Source: Holophagales bacterium
Lineage (GTDB): Bacteria; Acidobacteriota; Thermoanaerobaculia; Multivoradales; Multivoraceae
NCBI GenBank assembly: GCA_009843505.1
Contig: VYDI01000019.1
Location: 2,501 to 66,500, forward strand
Reading direction: 5' to 3'
Length of the DNA stretch: 64,000 nt
Part shown: positions 9,039 through 16,795 of the stretch, one piece after another
Layout of the letters: each line of letters starts with the position of its first letter
Position numbering within the stretch: the first letter of the stretch is position 1
Made by a program: the position numbers and the translations under genes
The notes under the pieces: model-generated
The model's database searches: none
Seen by the model: only the letters and a program-made list of their open reading frames with translations
What the model was told of the DNA's origin: nothing

Positions 9039-9765
9039 AGGGCGTGAAGATCACGCGCGAGACTTCAATGTCCTTCTGCGTGAACACGCCGAGAATGCGG
9101 TCCTCCAGCGCGTACAGGTTCTCGAACATCCCTTGCAGCGGGTCCGCCTGCTCGCCCTCGAAGCTCTTGAAGTCCTTGAAATTGTCGTTGTAGATCAGTT
9201 CGCCGGTCGAACCGTCGAAGACCATGACCACGATGTCGTACTCGAAGCCTGTCTGCTCCACGAGTACCTGCCGGTACATGGTGCGGCCATCGAACGGCGA
9301 GATGTACTCCTCCGTGCGATAGCCCGACCGATCCTGGATGTCGAAGTCCAGAGTGCCGGCGAGGATGAGGTCCGACTGCGTGCTCTCCCCAAGATTGCGC
9401 CAAAAGTCCTCGTCCCTGGCCAGCATCTCCAGGTCGTACGTCGGGTAGTCGATCCGCCCCGCCTCGACGATCCGCAGGTCCGTCTCGCGGCGGAGCACCT
9501 TGTTCAGGTAACGCTCGAACTCACCCTGGACGTCGATGTCAGACCCTTCGATCCGGCCTTCGCCTTCCTGGCTGACGACCAGGAAGGGCGCCGGCAGGAG
9601 CGTGTCGCGGCCGGTCAGGTCGATCCTCGCCCGCATCGGCAGTTTCAGCCTCACTTCGACAGTCCCTTCCGCACTCGCAGGAGTCGCTGTCACCGGCACC
9701 AGAAGTGCGGCCAGCAGTCCAGCCGACGCCGCGATTGCCGATCCTCTACTGACGCTCTTCGTCAT
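9037..9765 (-). CDS. Exported protein of unknown function, possibly CsgG/LpoB/FlgT-like
   Basis: A 242-residue protein with a signal peptide (MTKSVSRGSAIAASAGLLAALLV, cleavage near ASA-EG; not split by a lipobox Cys). The mature part has an alternating alpha/beta pattern with LRIVEAGRIDYPTYD, SDLILAGTLDF and YDIVVMVFDGSTGELIYNDNF. That order (residue conferring identity, then system level lookup, then statement about induced activity) resembles the anticodon-binding-like fold of CsgG, LpoB and FlgT proteins, but this is a fold guess rather than a family match. GGAGG sits 6 bases before the ATG. It lies between the TPR gene and the peptidase-barrel gene in one transcription unit, so a shared envelope job is likely. 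Confidence 0.7.
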   Translation of the reverse strand: MTKSVSRGSAIAASAGLLAALLVPVTATPASAEGTVEVRLKLPMRARIDLTGRDTLLPAPFLVVSQEGEGRIEGSDIDVQGEFERYLNKVLRRETDLRIVEAGRIDYPTYDLEMLARDEDFWRNLGESTQSDLILAGTLDFDIQDRSGYRTEEYISPFDGRTMYRQVLVEQTGFEYDIVVMVFDGSTGELIYNDNFKDFKSFEGEQADPLQGMFENLYALEDRILGVFTQKDIEVSRVIFTP

Positions 9766-9845
9766 GCGTCACCTCCAACCATCGGGGCAAGCAAGAACTG
9801 TTCCATGACCTCCGGACCGACCACTGCCGCGAGCCGGGCGCCGCG

Positions 9846-10331
9846 TCACGGCGCATCGGCAAGCGGTCCGCTCGCGGCTCCTCCGCCGCTCTCGGGAGAC
9901 GCGGGCCGGGCGGCTTCTTCCGCCACGGACGCCTCCTCTTCTTCACCCTCGCTGTCGCCCTTGAAACTCTGGTAGTACTCGACGAAGCGCGAGTAGTTCC
10001 GCCGAACGTCCCGCTCGCGAGGCGCCAGCCGCAGGGCCTGCCGGTAGTAGTCCAGGGCTTCCTCGAACAGACCCAGCGCTTCATGCGCGACCGCGATGTT
10101 GCTCAGAATCGCCGGGTGTTCCGGCTCGATCCGGCGTGCCTGCTCGAACCGGAAAAGGGCCTCGCTCCAGAGGCCCCGGTTGGCCATGTCGACGCCGAAC
10201 TGCCACTGCTCCTTGGCCTCAGGGGCCACCTTGCGCTTCTGCGCTTCGGCGGCGCCCGGGATCGCCGCCAGGACCAGCACCCCCGCGATCAACGCCAGGA
10301 CGCGCGGCCGGCGGTGAGCAGTGCGCGTCAT
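9846..10331 (-). CDS. Secreted TPR-repeat protein
   Basis: A 161-residue exported protein: signal peptide at residues 1-30 (LALIAGVLVLAAIPGAAEA), then about three tetratricopeptide repeats between residues 38 and 115 (EQWQFGVDMANRGLWSEALF, PAILSNIAVAHEALGLFEEA and so on), and an acidic, Gly/Ala-rich tail. The frame stays open upstream against dprA, but that part is antisense. I start at ATG 10331 because a TATACT -10 hexamer lies just 6 bases before it, implying a leaderless message that would exclude the ATG at 10355. It is the first gene of the envelope set 10331-6115, about 80 bases before the CsgG-like gene. Likely a periplasmic scaffold or adaptor. Confidence 0.75.
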   Translation of the reverse strand: MTRTAHRRPRVLALIAGVLVLAAIPGAAEAQKRKVAPEAKEQWQFGVDMANRGLWSEALFRFEQARRIEPEHPAILSNIAVAHEALGLFEEALDYYRQALRLAPRERDVRRNYSRFVEYYQSFKGDSEGEEEEASVAEEAARPASPESGGGAASGPLADAP

Positions 10332-10337
10332 CGAGCC

Positions 10338-10343
10338 AGTATA
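10338..10343 (-). promoter_or_regulatory. -10 element (TATACT) of the TPR-gene promoter, leaderless geometry
   Basis: TATACT on the minus strand, 6 bases before ATG 10331; transcription would start at or next to the ATG. No good -35 is visible at 16-18 bases. Confidence 0.5.
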
Positions 10344-10421
10344 GATCACGGGCATGGAATCCGTCTCTGTCTCTGAGCGCCGTTCCAGGCGAGCCGCACG
10401 ATCCGACACGAAGGCAGCCCG

Positions 10422-11597
10422 ATGGCAGAAAAACCGGTCCCGAACGGGAACACCCCCAGAGACGCGGACGATGTCCGACAGACGCTTGTCGCACTGAACC
10501 TGGTGCACGGAGACCGCGGTCTCATCTGCGCGCTCGCCCAACGGCTCCGGACGGCCGCCGAACTCTACAGCGACCGGTTCGCCGAGGAGGCGGCCAGCAG
10601 CCTCGAAGCGCCACCTGACAGGGTGCGGACCATCCTGCTCGCGGCGCGCGGTCGCCTCGACGACGCCCGCGCGGAGATGACGCGAGCCATCGAAGACGGT
10701 GTCGACGTCGTCACCCTGTTCGATCCGGAGTATCCGCCGGCGCTCGCCGACCTGGGGCTGCAGGCGCCTCCCGTCCTCTACGTCCGCGGCCGCCTGACTC
10801 CTCTGCCCGGCATCTCGATCGTCGGTTCGCGCAAGGCGGACGCCTACGGTCTCGAGGTCGCGGCCTGGTTCGCGCGCCGCCGGGCCGCGGCCGGCCTGGG
10901 CGTCATCTCCGGTTTCGCCCGCGGTATCGACCCGGCCGCCCACCGCCGCGCCCGGGCGGCCCGCGCCGGCACAGGCCGCACGGCCGCCGTGCTCGGCTGT
11001 GGCATCGACGTCGACTATCCACGTAGCAGCCGCCGGACCGCGGCCGAGATCGCACGGCACGGCTGTCTCGTCACCGAGTTCCCTCTCGGCCGGCAGCCCC
11101 GTCCCCACCACTTTCCGATCCGCAATCGCCTCATCGCTGCCCTCGGCTTCGCATCGCTCGTGGTCCGCGCCGCCCGGCGGTCGGGCTCCCTGATCACCGC
11201 GCGCCTGGCCCTCGATCTCGGCCGCGACGTCTACGCGGTTCCGGGTTCCGTCCTGTCCCGGGAGTCCGCGGGCGCCCACCTGTTGCTACGGGACGGAGCG
11301 ATTCCCGCCCTCGATCCCGACGCCATGCTCGAGACCCTGCCCACGTCGATCCTCGCCCGGCTCGAGAGCCCTCCGGAAGACACGGCAGAGGCGACTCGAT
11401 CCACCACCACCACCACCGGCGTGTCCGAAGTCGACGACCTCCTGGTCGCCCTCAGGGAAGGGGCTCGAACGCCCGAAGAACTCGCATCCCGTCTTCAACG
11501 ACCGGTGCCCGGAGTCCTCGCCACCCTCGCCCGCCTGGAAGTCGACGGACTCGTGCGCCGCTATGAAGGCGCGAACTACGCACTGATGGCCCGCTAG
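10422..11597 (+). CDS. dprA: DprA/Smf, DNA-processing protein
   Basis: RecA loader that protects incoming single-stranded DNA during natural transformation. The 391-residue protein has an N-terminal SAM/HhH-like region, the Rossmann core (ISIVGSRKADAYG, VISGFARGIDPAAH, GRTAAVLGCGIDVDYP, FPIRNRLIAAL, SLITARLALDLGRDVYAVPG) and a C-terminal winged-helix (ARTPEELASRLQRPVPGVLATLARLEVDGLVRR), which is typical of full-length DprA. The position next to topA-trmFO-xerC-hslVU matches the conserved neighbourhood seen in many phyla. GAAGG lies about 7 bases before the ATG. It is divergent from the TPR gene and convergent with topA. Confidence 0.95.
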   Translation: MAEKPVPNGNTPRDADDVRQTLVALNLVHGDRGLICALAQRLRTAAELYSDRFAEEAASSLEAPPDRVRTILLAARGRLDDARAEMTRAIEDGVDVVTLFDPEYPPALADLGLQAPPVLYVRGRLTPLPGISIVGSRKADAYGLEVAAWFARRRAAAGLGVISGFARGIDPAAHRRARAARAGTGRTAAVLGCGIDVDYPRSSRRTAAEIARHGCLVTEFPLGRQPRPHHFPIRNRLIAALGFASLVVRAARRSGSLITARLALDLGRDVYAVPGSVLSRESAGAHLLLRDGAIPALDPDAMLETLPTSILARLESPPEDTAEATRSTTTTTGVSEVDDLLVALREGARTPEELASRLQRPVPGVLATLARLEVDGLVRRYEGANYALMAR

Positions 11598-11603
11598 GAG
11601 CTT

Positions 11604-11680
11604 GCGCGGCAGAAACTGGGTGCGCCGGCGCCCTCGCCGGCATCCGGCGCGTAGCGCCGGCTTCTGGACTTCTGCCGCGC
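11604..11680. terminator. Long GC-rich inverted repeat, candidate bidirectional terminator for dprA and topA
   Basis: Between the convergent stops. An 11-bp perfect outer stem pairs GCGCGGCAGAA (11604-11614) with its complement at 11670-11680, directly abutting the topA stop. An inner 8-bp stem pairs GCCGGCGC (11624-11631) with GCGCCGGC (11654-11661). No T-run follows on either strand, so termination would be of the hairpin-only or Rho-assisted kind. Confidence 0.5.
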
Positions 11681-14389
11681 CTAGTGTCGCGCCGTCTTCT
11701 TCTTCGCCGGCCTCCGCTTCCGCACCGGCCGGCGCCGGGGCGCCCTGGGGTTCTTGCCCTGGGCCACGAGCTTCGCCTCCCGCGCCGCCAGCAGGTCGAG
11801 CGCTTCGTCCAGGCCAATGTCCTGCGGGTCCTTGCCCTTGGGCACCGTGGCGTTGACCTGGCCATCCGTCACGTAGGGCCCGAAGCGGCCCGTCTTGATG
11901 GAGAGGGCGAGGCCGCTCTGCGGGTGTTCGCCCAGCTCCTTGAGCACCGACGGCGACGAGCCCCGGCGGCGCTTCGGCTGGCTCAGCAGCGCCAGGGCCT
12001 CGTCGAGCCCGATCGTCGCCATCTGCTCCTGGTTCTCCAGGCTGCGGCTCTCCTTGCCGCACCGGATGTAGGCGCCGTACCTCCCGTCCTGGACCGTGAT
12101 GACCTCATCGCTCTCGGGATGGCGGCCGACCTCGCGCGGAAAAGACAGGAGCAGGAGCGCTTCGTCGAGAGTGAGACTCGCGCGATCCATCGACGGCCAC
12201 AGGCTGGCCATCTTCGGCTTCGCCGCCCCACCTCCGGACTTTCTGCCGCGCTTCCTTCCCGATCCGCCCGGAACGGCGTCGCCCAACTGAACGTAGTCGC
12301 CGTAGCGACCCGTCTTGACGTAGACCGGCTCGCCGGTTTCCGGATGGTGTCCGAGCGGACCGCTCTGTTCCGGAACGTTCTCGAGCATCGAGACGGCCCG
12401 CTCGAGGGTCAGTTCGTCCGGAGGCATGCTGTCCTCCAGCGATACCCGTTCCCCGTCGTCGCCGGCCTGGATATACGGACCGTAGCGGCCGACCCGGACG
12501 GCGACTTCGCGGCCCGCTTCGTCCTCGCCCAGTAGGAGCGAGCACACCGCTCGGGCGTCGATATCGTCGATCCCCTCGCCGACCAGCGACTGCAGGCCCC
12601 TGCGGCCGGCGCCCCCCGGTCCCGGCTCGCGGCCGAAGTAGAAGCTCCGCAGCCACGGCGTGGCCTCTCGCTCACCGCCAGCGATCGCGTCGAGATCACT
12701 CTCCATTCGCGCCGTGAAGTCCAGGTCCACCAGATCGCCCAGGTGCTGCTCCAGGAGCCGGGTCACGGCGAAGGCGAGGAAGGTCGGCACCAGCGCCGAC
12801 CCCTTCTTCCAGACGTAGCCCCGGTCGACGATGGTCTGGAGGATGGCGGCGTACGTCGACGGCCGGCCGACGCCCTGCTTCTCCAGCTCGCGGACCAGAC
12901 TGGCCTCGGTGTAGCGCGCGGGCGGCTGGGTCGTATGGCCGTTCGGCTCGGCACTCGCCACGCCGACCGTTTCCTCGCGGCCGAGCGGCGGCAGGAAGCG
13001 TTCCTCGTCCTCCGCCCGGGTGCGGGGATCGTCCCGACCCTCCACGTAGACCCGCAGAAAACCGGCAAAGCGCAACACCCGGCCGGAGGCGGTCAGTTGA
13101 ACCGCACCGGCGCCGGGTGTCGACGTCTCGAGGAGCACACTCGTGCTGGTGCCGGTGGCGTCCTTCATTTGGGACGCCAGCGTCCGTTTCCAGATCAACT
13201 CGTAGAGGCGCAGCGAGTCCCGGTCGAGGGACCCGCGCAACTGGTCCGGCGTCCGGAAGCTGGTGCCGGCCGGCCGGATCGCCTCGTGCGCCTCCTGGGC
13301 GTTCGCTCCTCGGGCATACACCCGCGCCCTGTCCGGCAGGTACTCCGAGCCGTAGAGATCGGCGACCTGACGTCGCGCGGCGGCGATCGCCTGCCCGGAA
13401 AGGGCAGTCGAGTCCGTGCGCATGTAGGTGATGTAGCCGTTCTCGTAGAGCCCCTGGGCCACCCTCATCGTGCGCTGCGCCGTGTACCTGAGCTTGCGCG
13501 CGGCCTCCTGCTGGAGGGTCGAGGTGATGAAGGGGGCGTAGGGACGGCGGGTGAACGGCTGCTCCTTCACCTCAGCGACCACCGGGCGGGTCGAGGGCAG
13601 TTCCCCGCCCATCGTTTCCGCCTCGGCCTGCTGCAGCAGGTGGGCTTTCGTCTTCAGTTTGCCCGTTGTCCGGTCGAAGTCCCGCCCACGAGCCACCGTC
13701 CTGCCGCCGATCGCCGACACCCGCGCGGGAAAGCGTCGCGCCTGTCCGTCCTCCGTCTCGAGCTCGACCTCGACGGTCCAGTAGCCCGCGGGCACGAAAG
13801 CCATCCGCTCACGCTCCCGCTCGACGACGATCCGGGTCGCCACGGACTGCACGCGGCCGGCGGACAGGCGCGGCTGGACCTTCTTCCACAGCACCGGAGA
13901 GACCTCGTAGCCATAGAGCCGGTCCAGCACCCGCCGAGCCTCCTGGGCGTCGACCAGACGGTGGTCGATGTCCCGCGTCCTGCTCAGAGCCGCCTCGACC
14001 GCCGAGCGGGTGATCTCATGAAAGACCATCCGGCGCACCGGGACCTTGGGCTTGAGCACCTCCTTGAGGTGCCACGCGATCGCCTCACCCTCGCGATCCT
14101 CATCCGTCGCGAGCACGAGCTCGTCGGCGTCGCGCAGCGCCTTGCGGAGCTTGGTGATCTGCTCCTTCTTCTCGCGCGGGATCACGTAGAGCGGATCGAA
14201 TCCGCCTTCGATGTCGACTCCGAGGCGAGCCCAGGGGCGGCCGCGATACTTCTGCGGCACCTCGGCGGCGGTCCGGGGCAGGTCCCGAATGTGTCCGATC
14301 GACGACTCCACGCGGTAGCCGGGTCCGAGGTAGCGCTCGATCGTCCTGGCCTTGGCCGGCGACTCCACGATGACGAGTGAGTTACTCAT
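11681..14389 (-). CDS. topA: TopA, DNA topoisomerase I
   Basis: Type IA topoisomerase relaxing negative supercoils. The 902-residue protein has an N-terminal Toprim domain (VIVESPAKART; TDEDREGE at 95-102, with the metal-binding acids), then the gate domains with the catalytic Tyr322 in GYITYMRTDST. The C-terminus lacks Cys4 zinc fingers; instead it has four glycine-rich repeats (GRYGPYIQAG, GRYGDYVQLG, GRYGAYIRCG, GRFGPYVTDG) of the topoisomerase C-terminal repeat type and ends in a Lys/Arg tail. It is transcribed against its usual neighbours dprA and trmFO, an inversion relative to the common order. Promoter TTGACA-N16-TATCGT lies just upstream. Confidence 0.97.
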   Translation of the reverse strand: MSNSLVIVESPAKARTIERYLGPGYRVESSIGHIRDLPRTAAEVPQKYRGRPWARLGVDIEGGFDPLYVIPREKKEQITKLRKALRDADELVLATDEDREGEAIAWHLKEVLKPKVPVRRMVFHEITRSAVEAALSRTRDIDHRLVDAQEARRVLDRLYGYEVSPVLWKKVQPRLSAGRVQSVATRIVVERERERMAFVPAGYWTVEVELETEDGQARRFPARVSAIGGRTVARGRDFDRTTGKLKTKAHLLQQAEAETMGGELPSTRPVVAEVKEQPFTRRPYAPFITSTLQQEAARKLRYTAQRTMRVAQGLYENGYITYMRTDSTALSGQAIAAARRQVADLYGSEYLPDRARVYARGANAQEAHEAIRPAGTSFRTPDQLRGSLDRDSLRLYELIWKRTLASQMKDATGTSTSVLLETSTPGAGAVQLTASGRVLRFAGFLRVYVEGRDDPRTRAEDEERFLPPLGREETVGVASAEPNGHTTQPPARYTEASLVRELEKQGVGRPSTYAAILQTIVDRGYVWKKGSALVPTFLAFAVTRLLEQHLGDLVDLDFTARMESDLDAIAGGEREATPWLRSFYFGREPGPGGAGRRGLQSLVGEGIDDIDARAVCSLLLGEDEAGREVAVRVGRYGPYIQAGDDGERVSLEDSMPPDELTLERAVSMLENVPEQSGPLGHHPETGEPVYVKTGRYGDYVQLGDAVPGGSGRKRGRKSGGGAAKPKMASLWPSMDRASLTLDEALLLLSFPREVGRHPESDEVITVQDGRYGAYIRCGKESRSLENQEQMATIGLDEALALLSQPKRRRGSSPSVLKELGEHPQSGLALSIKTGRFGPYVTDGQVNATVPKGKDPQDIGLDEALDLLAAREAKLVAQGKNPRAPRRRPVRKRRPAKKKTARH

Positions 14390-14398
14390 GCGCGGGGG

Positions 14399-14426
14399 AC
14401 GATAGTAGAGCGGCGAGCCTTGTCAA
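14399..14426 (-). promoter_or_regulatory. Sigma-70-type promoter of topA
   Basis: Minus strand: -35 TTGACA (14426-14421), 16-base spacer, -10 TATCGT (14404-14399), then 9 bases to the topA ATG. The -35 overlaps the -35 of the divergent trmFO promoter. Confidence 0.6.
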
Positions 14427-14448
14427 GCTGGCGGGGCCTTGCCATGAT
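14420..14448 (+). promoter_or_regulatory. Sigma-70-type promoter of trmFO, leaderless geometry
   Basis: Plus strand: -35 TTGTCA (14420-14425), 17-base spacer, -10 CATGAT (14443-14448), then 6 bases to the trmFO ATG at 14455. No Shine-Dalgarno site fits in so short a leader. Confidence 0.5.
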
Positions 14449-14454
14449 GCGGCA

Positions 14455-15852
14455 ATGACCGCGCCCGTCGTAGTCGTTGGCGGCGGGCTCGCCGGCAGCG
14501 AGTGTGCCTTCCAGCTCGCCTCCAGGGGCCGGGCCGTGACCCTGTACGAGATGCGGCCGCAACGCTCGACGCCGGCTCACGCAAGCTCCGACCTGGCCGA
14601 ACTCGTGTGTTCCAACTCGCTGCGCAGCGACGACCCGCAGCATGCCGCCGGCCTGCTCAAGCGGGAGATGGAGTACTTCGGTTCCCTCATCATCGCCGCG
14701 GCCCGCAGGAACGCCGTTCCCGCCGGCGGGGCGCTGGCCGTGGACCGAACGCGGTTCGCCGCCGACGTCACGACCGTGGTCGAATCCCATCCGCTGATCG
14801 AACTCCGGCGCGAGGAGCTGACGGCGCTGCCCGAACCGGGCTCGGGCGGCGACTGCGTGATCGCGACCGGCCCCCTCACGTCGGAAGCGCTGACCCGGGA
14901 GATCGAGAACCTGATCGGTACGGACCATCTCTACTTCTATGACGCGATCGCACCCATCGTTGCGGGAGAAAGCCTCGACCACGACCGTTTGTTCCGGGCC
15001 TCACGTTACGGCAAGGGAGGCGACGACTACCTGAACTGCCCGCTCGGTGAGGAACAGTACCGGGGCTTTCGCCGCAGCCTGCTCGAGGCCGACACGATCG
15101 AGCTGCGCGAGTTCGAGCGCCCGCTGTTCTTCGAGGGCTGCCTGCCGATCGAGGAGCTTGCCCGCCGCGGCGAGGACACGCTCCGCTTCGGGCCGATGAA
15201 GCCCGTAGGGCTGCGGACGCCGGACGGAAGGCGCCCCCACGCCGTGGTCCAGCTTCGCCAGGAAGACCTCGCCCGCAGCCAGTACAACCTCGTCGGCTTC
15301 CAGTCCCGGATGACCTGGCCCGAACAGCGCCGCGTGCTCCGTACCCTGCCGGGACTCGCATCCGCCCGCTTCGTCCGCTACGGCCAGGTCCATCGCAACA
15401 CCTTCATCAACGCCCCTCTGCACCTCGATCGCTGGTACCGGTTCGCCGGGCGACCCAACCTGCGGCTGGCCGGCCAGATGACGGGCGTCGAGGGCTACCT
15501 CGAGTCCGCCGCCACCGGTCTCGTCATCGCCCTCTACCTCCTGCCCCAGGATCGGGACCGGCAGCCGTCGCCGCTCCCCGACACGACCGCGCTCGGAGCC
15601 CTCGCCCGCCACCTCACCGAGTCGAACCCGAAGCGCTACCAACCGACGAACATCAACTACGGCCTGCTCGAGCCCCTCGCCAAACGCGTGCCTCGACGCG
15701 ACCGACGCGCCGCCTACGCCGACCGGGCCCGGCAGGCGCTCGTGGCCTGGAGCGGTAGCATGGGGATCGCGGGAGTGCCTTCGTGGGAACCACCATCGAC
15801 CATGCCGGGCCAGAAAGACGAGACGAGCCGCGCGGCGCGCTCGCCGAACTGA
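14455..15852 (+). CDS. trmFO: TrmFO, folate/FAD-dependent tRNA (uracil-54-C5)-methyltransferase
   Basis: Methylates U54 of tRNA using methylene-tetrahydrofolate and FADH2. The 465-residue protein begins with the FAD dinucleotide motif VVVVGGGLAGSECA, then YEMRP and AELVCSNSLRS, all diagnostic of TrmFO. Near the C-terminus QMTGVEGYLESAATG and PTNINYGLLEP are also family markers. I start at ATG 14455, immediately before the FAD motif; an in-frame GTG 26 codons upstream lies in the topA promoter region. The C-terminus overlaps xerC by 70 bases, so translation of the two is coupled. Confidence 0.95.
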   Translation: MTAPVVVVGGGLAGSECAFQLASRGRAVTLYEMRPQRSTPAHASSDLAELVCSNSLRSDDPQHAAGLLKREMEYFGSLIIAAARRNAVPAGGALAVDRTRFAADVTTVVESHPLIELRREELTALPEPGSGGDCVIATGPLTSEALTREIENLIGTDHLYFYDAIAPIVAGESLDHDRLFRASRYGKGGDDYLNCPLGEEQYRGFRRSLLEADTIELREFERPLFFEGCLPIEELARRGEDTLRFGPMKPVGLRTPDGRRPHAVVQLRQEDLARSQYNLVGFQSRMTWPEQRRVLRTLPGLASARFVRYGQVHRNTFINAPLHLDRWYRFAGRPNLRLAGQMTGVEGYLESAATGLVIALYLLPQDRDRQPSPLPDTTALGALARHLTESNPKRYQPTNINYGLLEPLAKRVPRRDRRAAYADRARQALVAWSGSMGIAGVPSWEPPSTMPGQKDETSRAARSPN

Positions 15853-16760
15853 TCGCCGATTTCCTGGAATACCTGGAGCTGGAGCGCAATTGCTCCGAAC
15901 ACACCGTGCGCGCGTACGGCCGGGATCTCGCGGCCTTCGCCGAGTTCCGAACCGCAAGCGGCAGCGATGACCAGAACCTCGACGACATCGACCAACTGCT
16001 GGTCCGGTCCTTCGTCGCCGCTCTCAACCAGCGTCGACTGGCCCGGCGCACTCAGGGCCGCCACCTGTCAGCGCTCCGCGGCCTGTTCCGCTACGCCTGT
16101 CTGATGGGCCGCATGCAGTCGAACCCGGCCGAGTCGGTGCCTACGCCGAAGGTCGAGAAGACCCTGCCGCGCCACCTCCGTCCGGGCGAGATCGAAGCAC
16201 TGCTCGAGGCGCCGGCCGGCCGTGAGGGGCCACTCGGCCTGCGGGATCGCGCGCTACTCGAACTGCTCTACGCCTCGGGTCTCCGCGTCGGTGAACTCGT
16301 CGCACTGAACTGGCGCGATGTCGACCTCGGGGCCAGAGTGCTCCGCGTGGTCGGCAAAGGAGACCGCGAACGGATGACGCCCTTCGGCGGGCCGGCGGAG
16401 CAGGCGCTCCGCCAGTGGCTCGACGCCTGGGAAGACGTGTTCCGGCGTCGGGACGGCAGCGAGGACGGGCACCAGGAGCCGGTCTTCCTGAACGGCAACG
16501 GGGGCCGACTCTCGGCGCGGTCGGTGCGTCGCATCATCGACCGCTACGTCGAGGAAACGGCACAGGCGGCGGGGGCTCACCCGCACGCCCTGCGCCACAG
16601 CTTCGCGACCCACCTGCTCGAATCGGGCGCCGACCTTCGTTCGATCCAGGAACTCCTCGGCCACGCCTCGCTCTCGACCACTCAGCGCTACATGCACGTG
16701 GACACCGGTCGCCTGCTCCAGGTCTACCGGGAAAGCCACCCCAGGGCGAAGGGCGCCTGA
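15783..16760 (+). CDS. xerC: XerC-type tyrosine recombinase
   Basis: Site-specific recombinase that resolves chromosome dimers at dif with a XerD partner. The 325 residues comprise a core-binding SAM-like domain (ADFLEYLELERNCSEHTVRAY) and a catalytic domain with the full set Arg168 (SGLRVGELVAL), Lys192 (GKGDRER), His268 and Arg271 (HALRHSFATHLL), His294 (LGHASL) and nucleophile Tyr303. The start is GTG 15783, inside trmFO; later in-frame starts would remove part of the N-terminal helices. The trmFO-xerC-hslV-hslU order is the conserved one, and no integrase-type mobile context is present. Confidence 0.93.
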   Translation: MGTTIDHAGPERRDEPRGALAELIADFLEYLELERNCSEHTVRAYGRDLAAFAEFRTASGSDDQNLDDIDQLLVRSFVAALNQRRLARRTQGRHLSALRGLFRYACLMGRMQSNPAESVPTPKVEKTLPRHLRPGEIEALLEAPAGREGPLGLRDRALLELLYASGLRVGELVALNWRDVDLGARVLRVVGKGDRERMTPFGGPAEQALRQWLDAWEDVFRRRDGSEDGHQEPVFLNGNGGRLSARSVRRIIDRYVEETAQAAGAHPHALRHSFATHLLESGADLRSIQELLGHASLSTTQRYMHVDTGRLLQVYRESHPRAKGA

Positions 16761-16795
16761 GTGCCTTCCTGACAGTCCAAGAAGAGGAACCTAGA

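Noticed and set aside
10332..11279. An open frame extends the TPR protein upstream by more than 300 codons against dprA.
   Set aside because: It is antisense to well-conserved dprA and has no recognisable domains; a -10 element just before ATG 10331 marks the true start.
15783..16760. Tyrosine recombinase as a sign of a prophage or integrative element.
   Set aside because: Its position between trmFO and hslV and its sequence are those of chromosomal XerC; no att repeats or phage genes are near.
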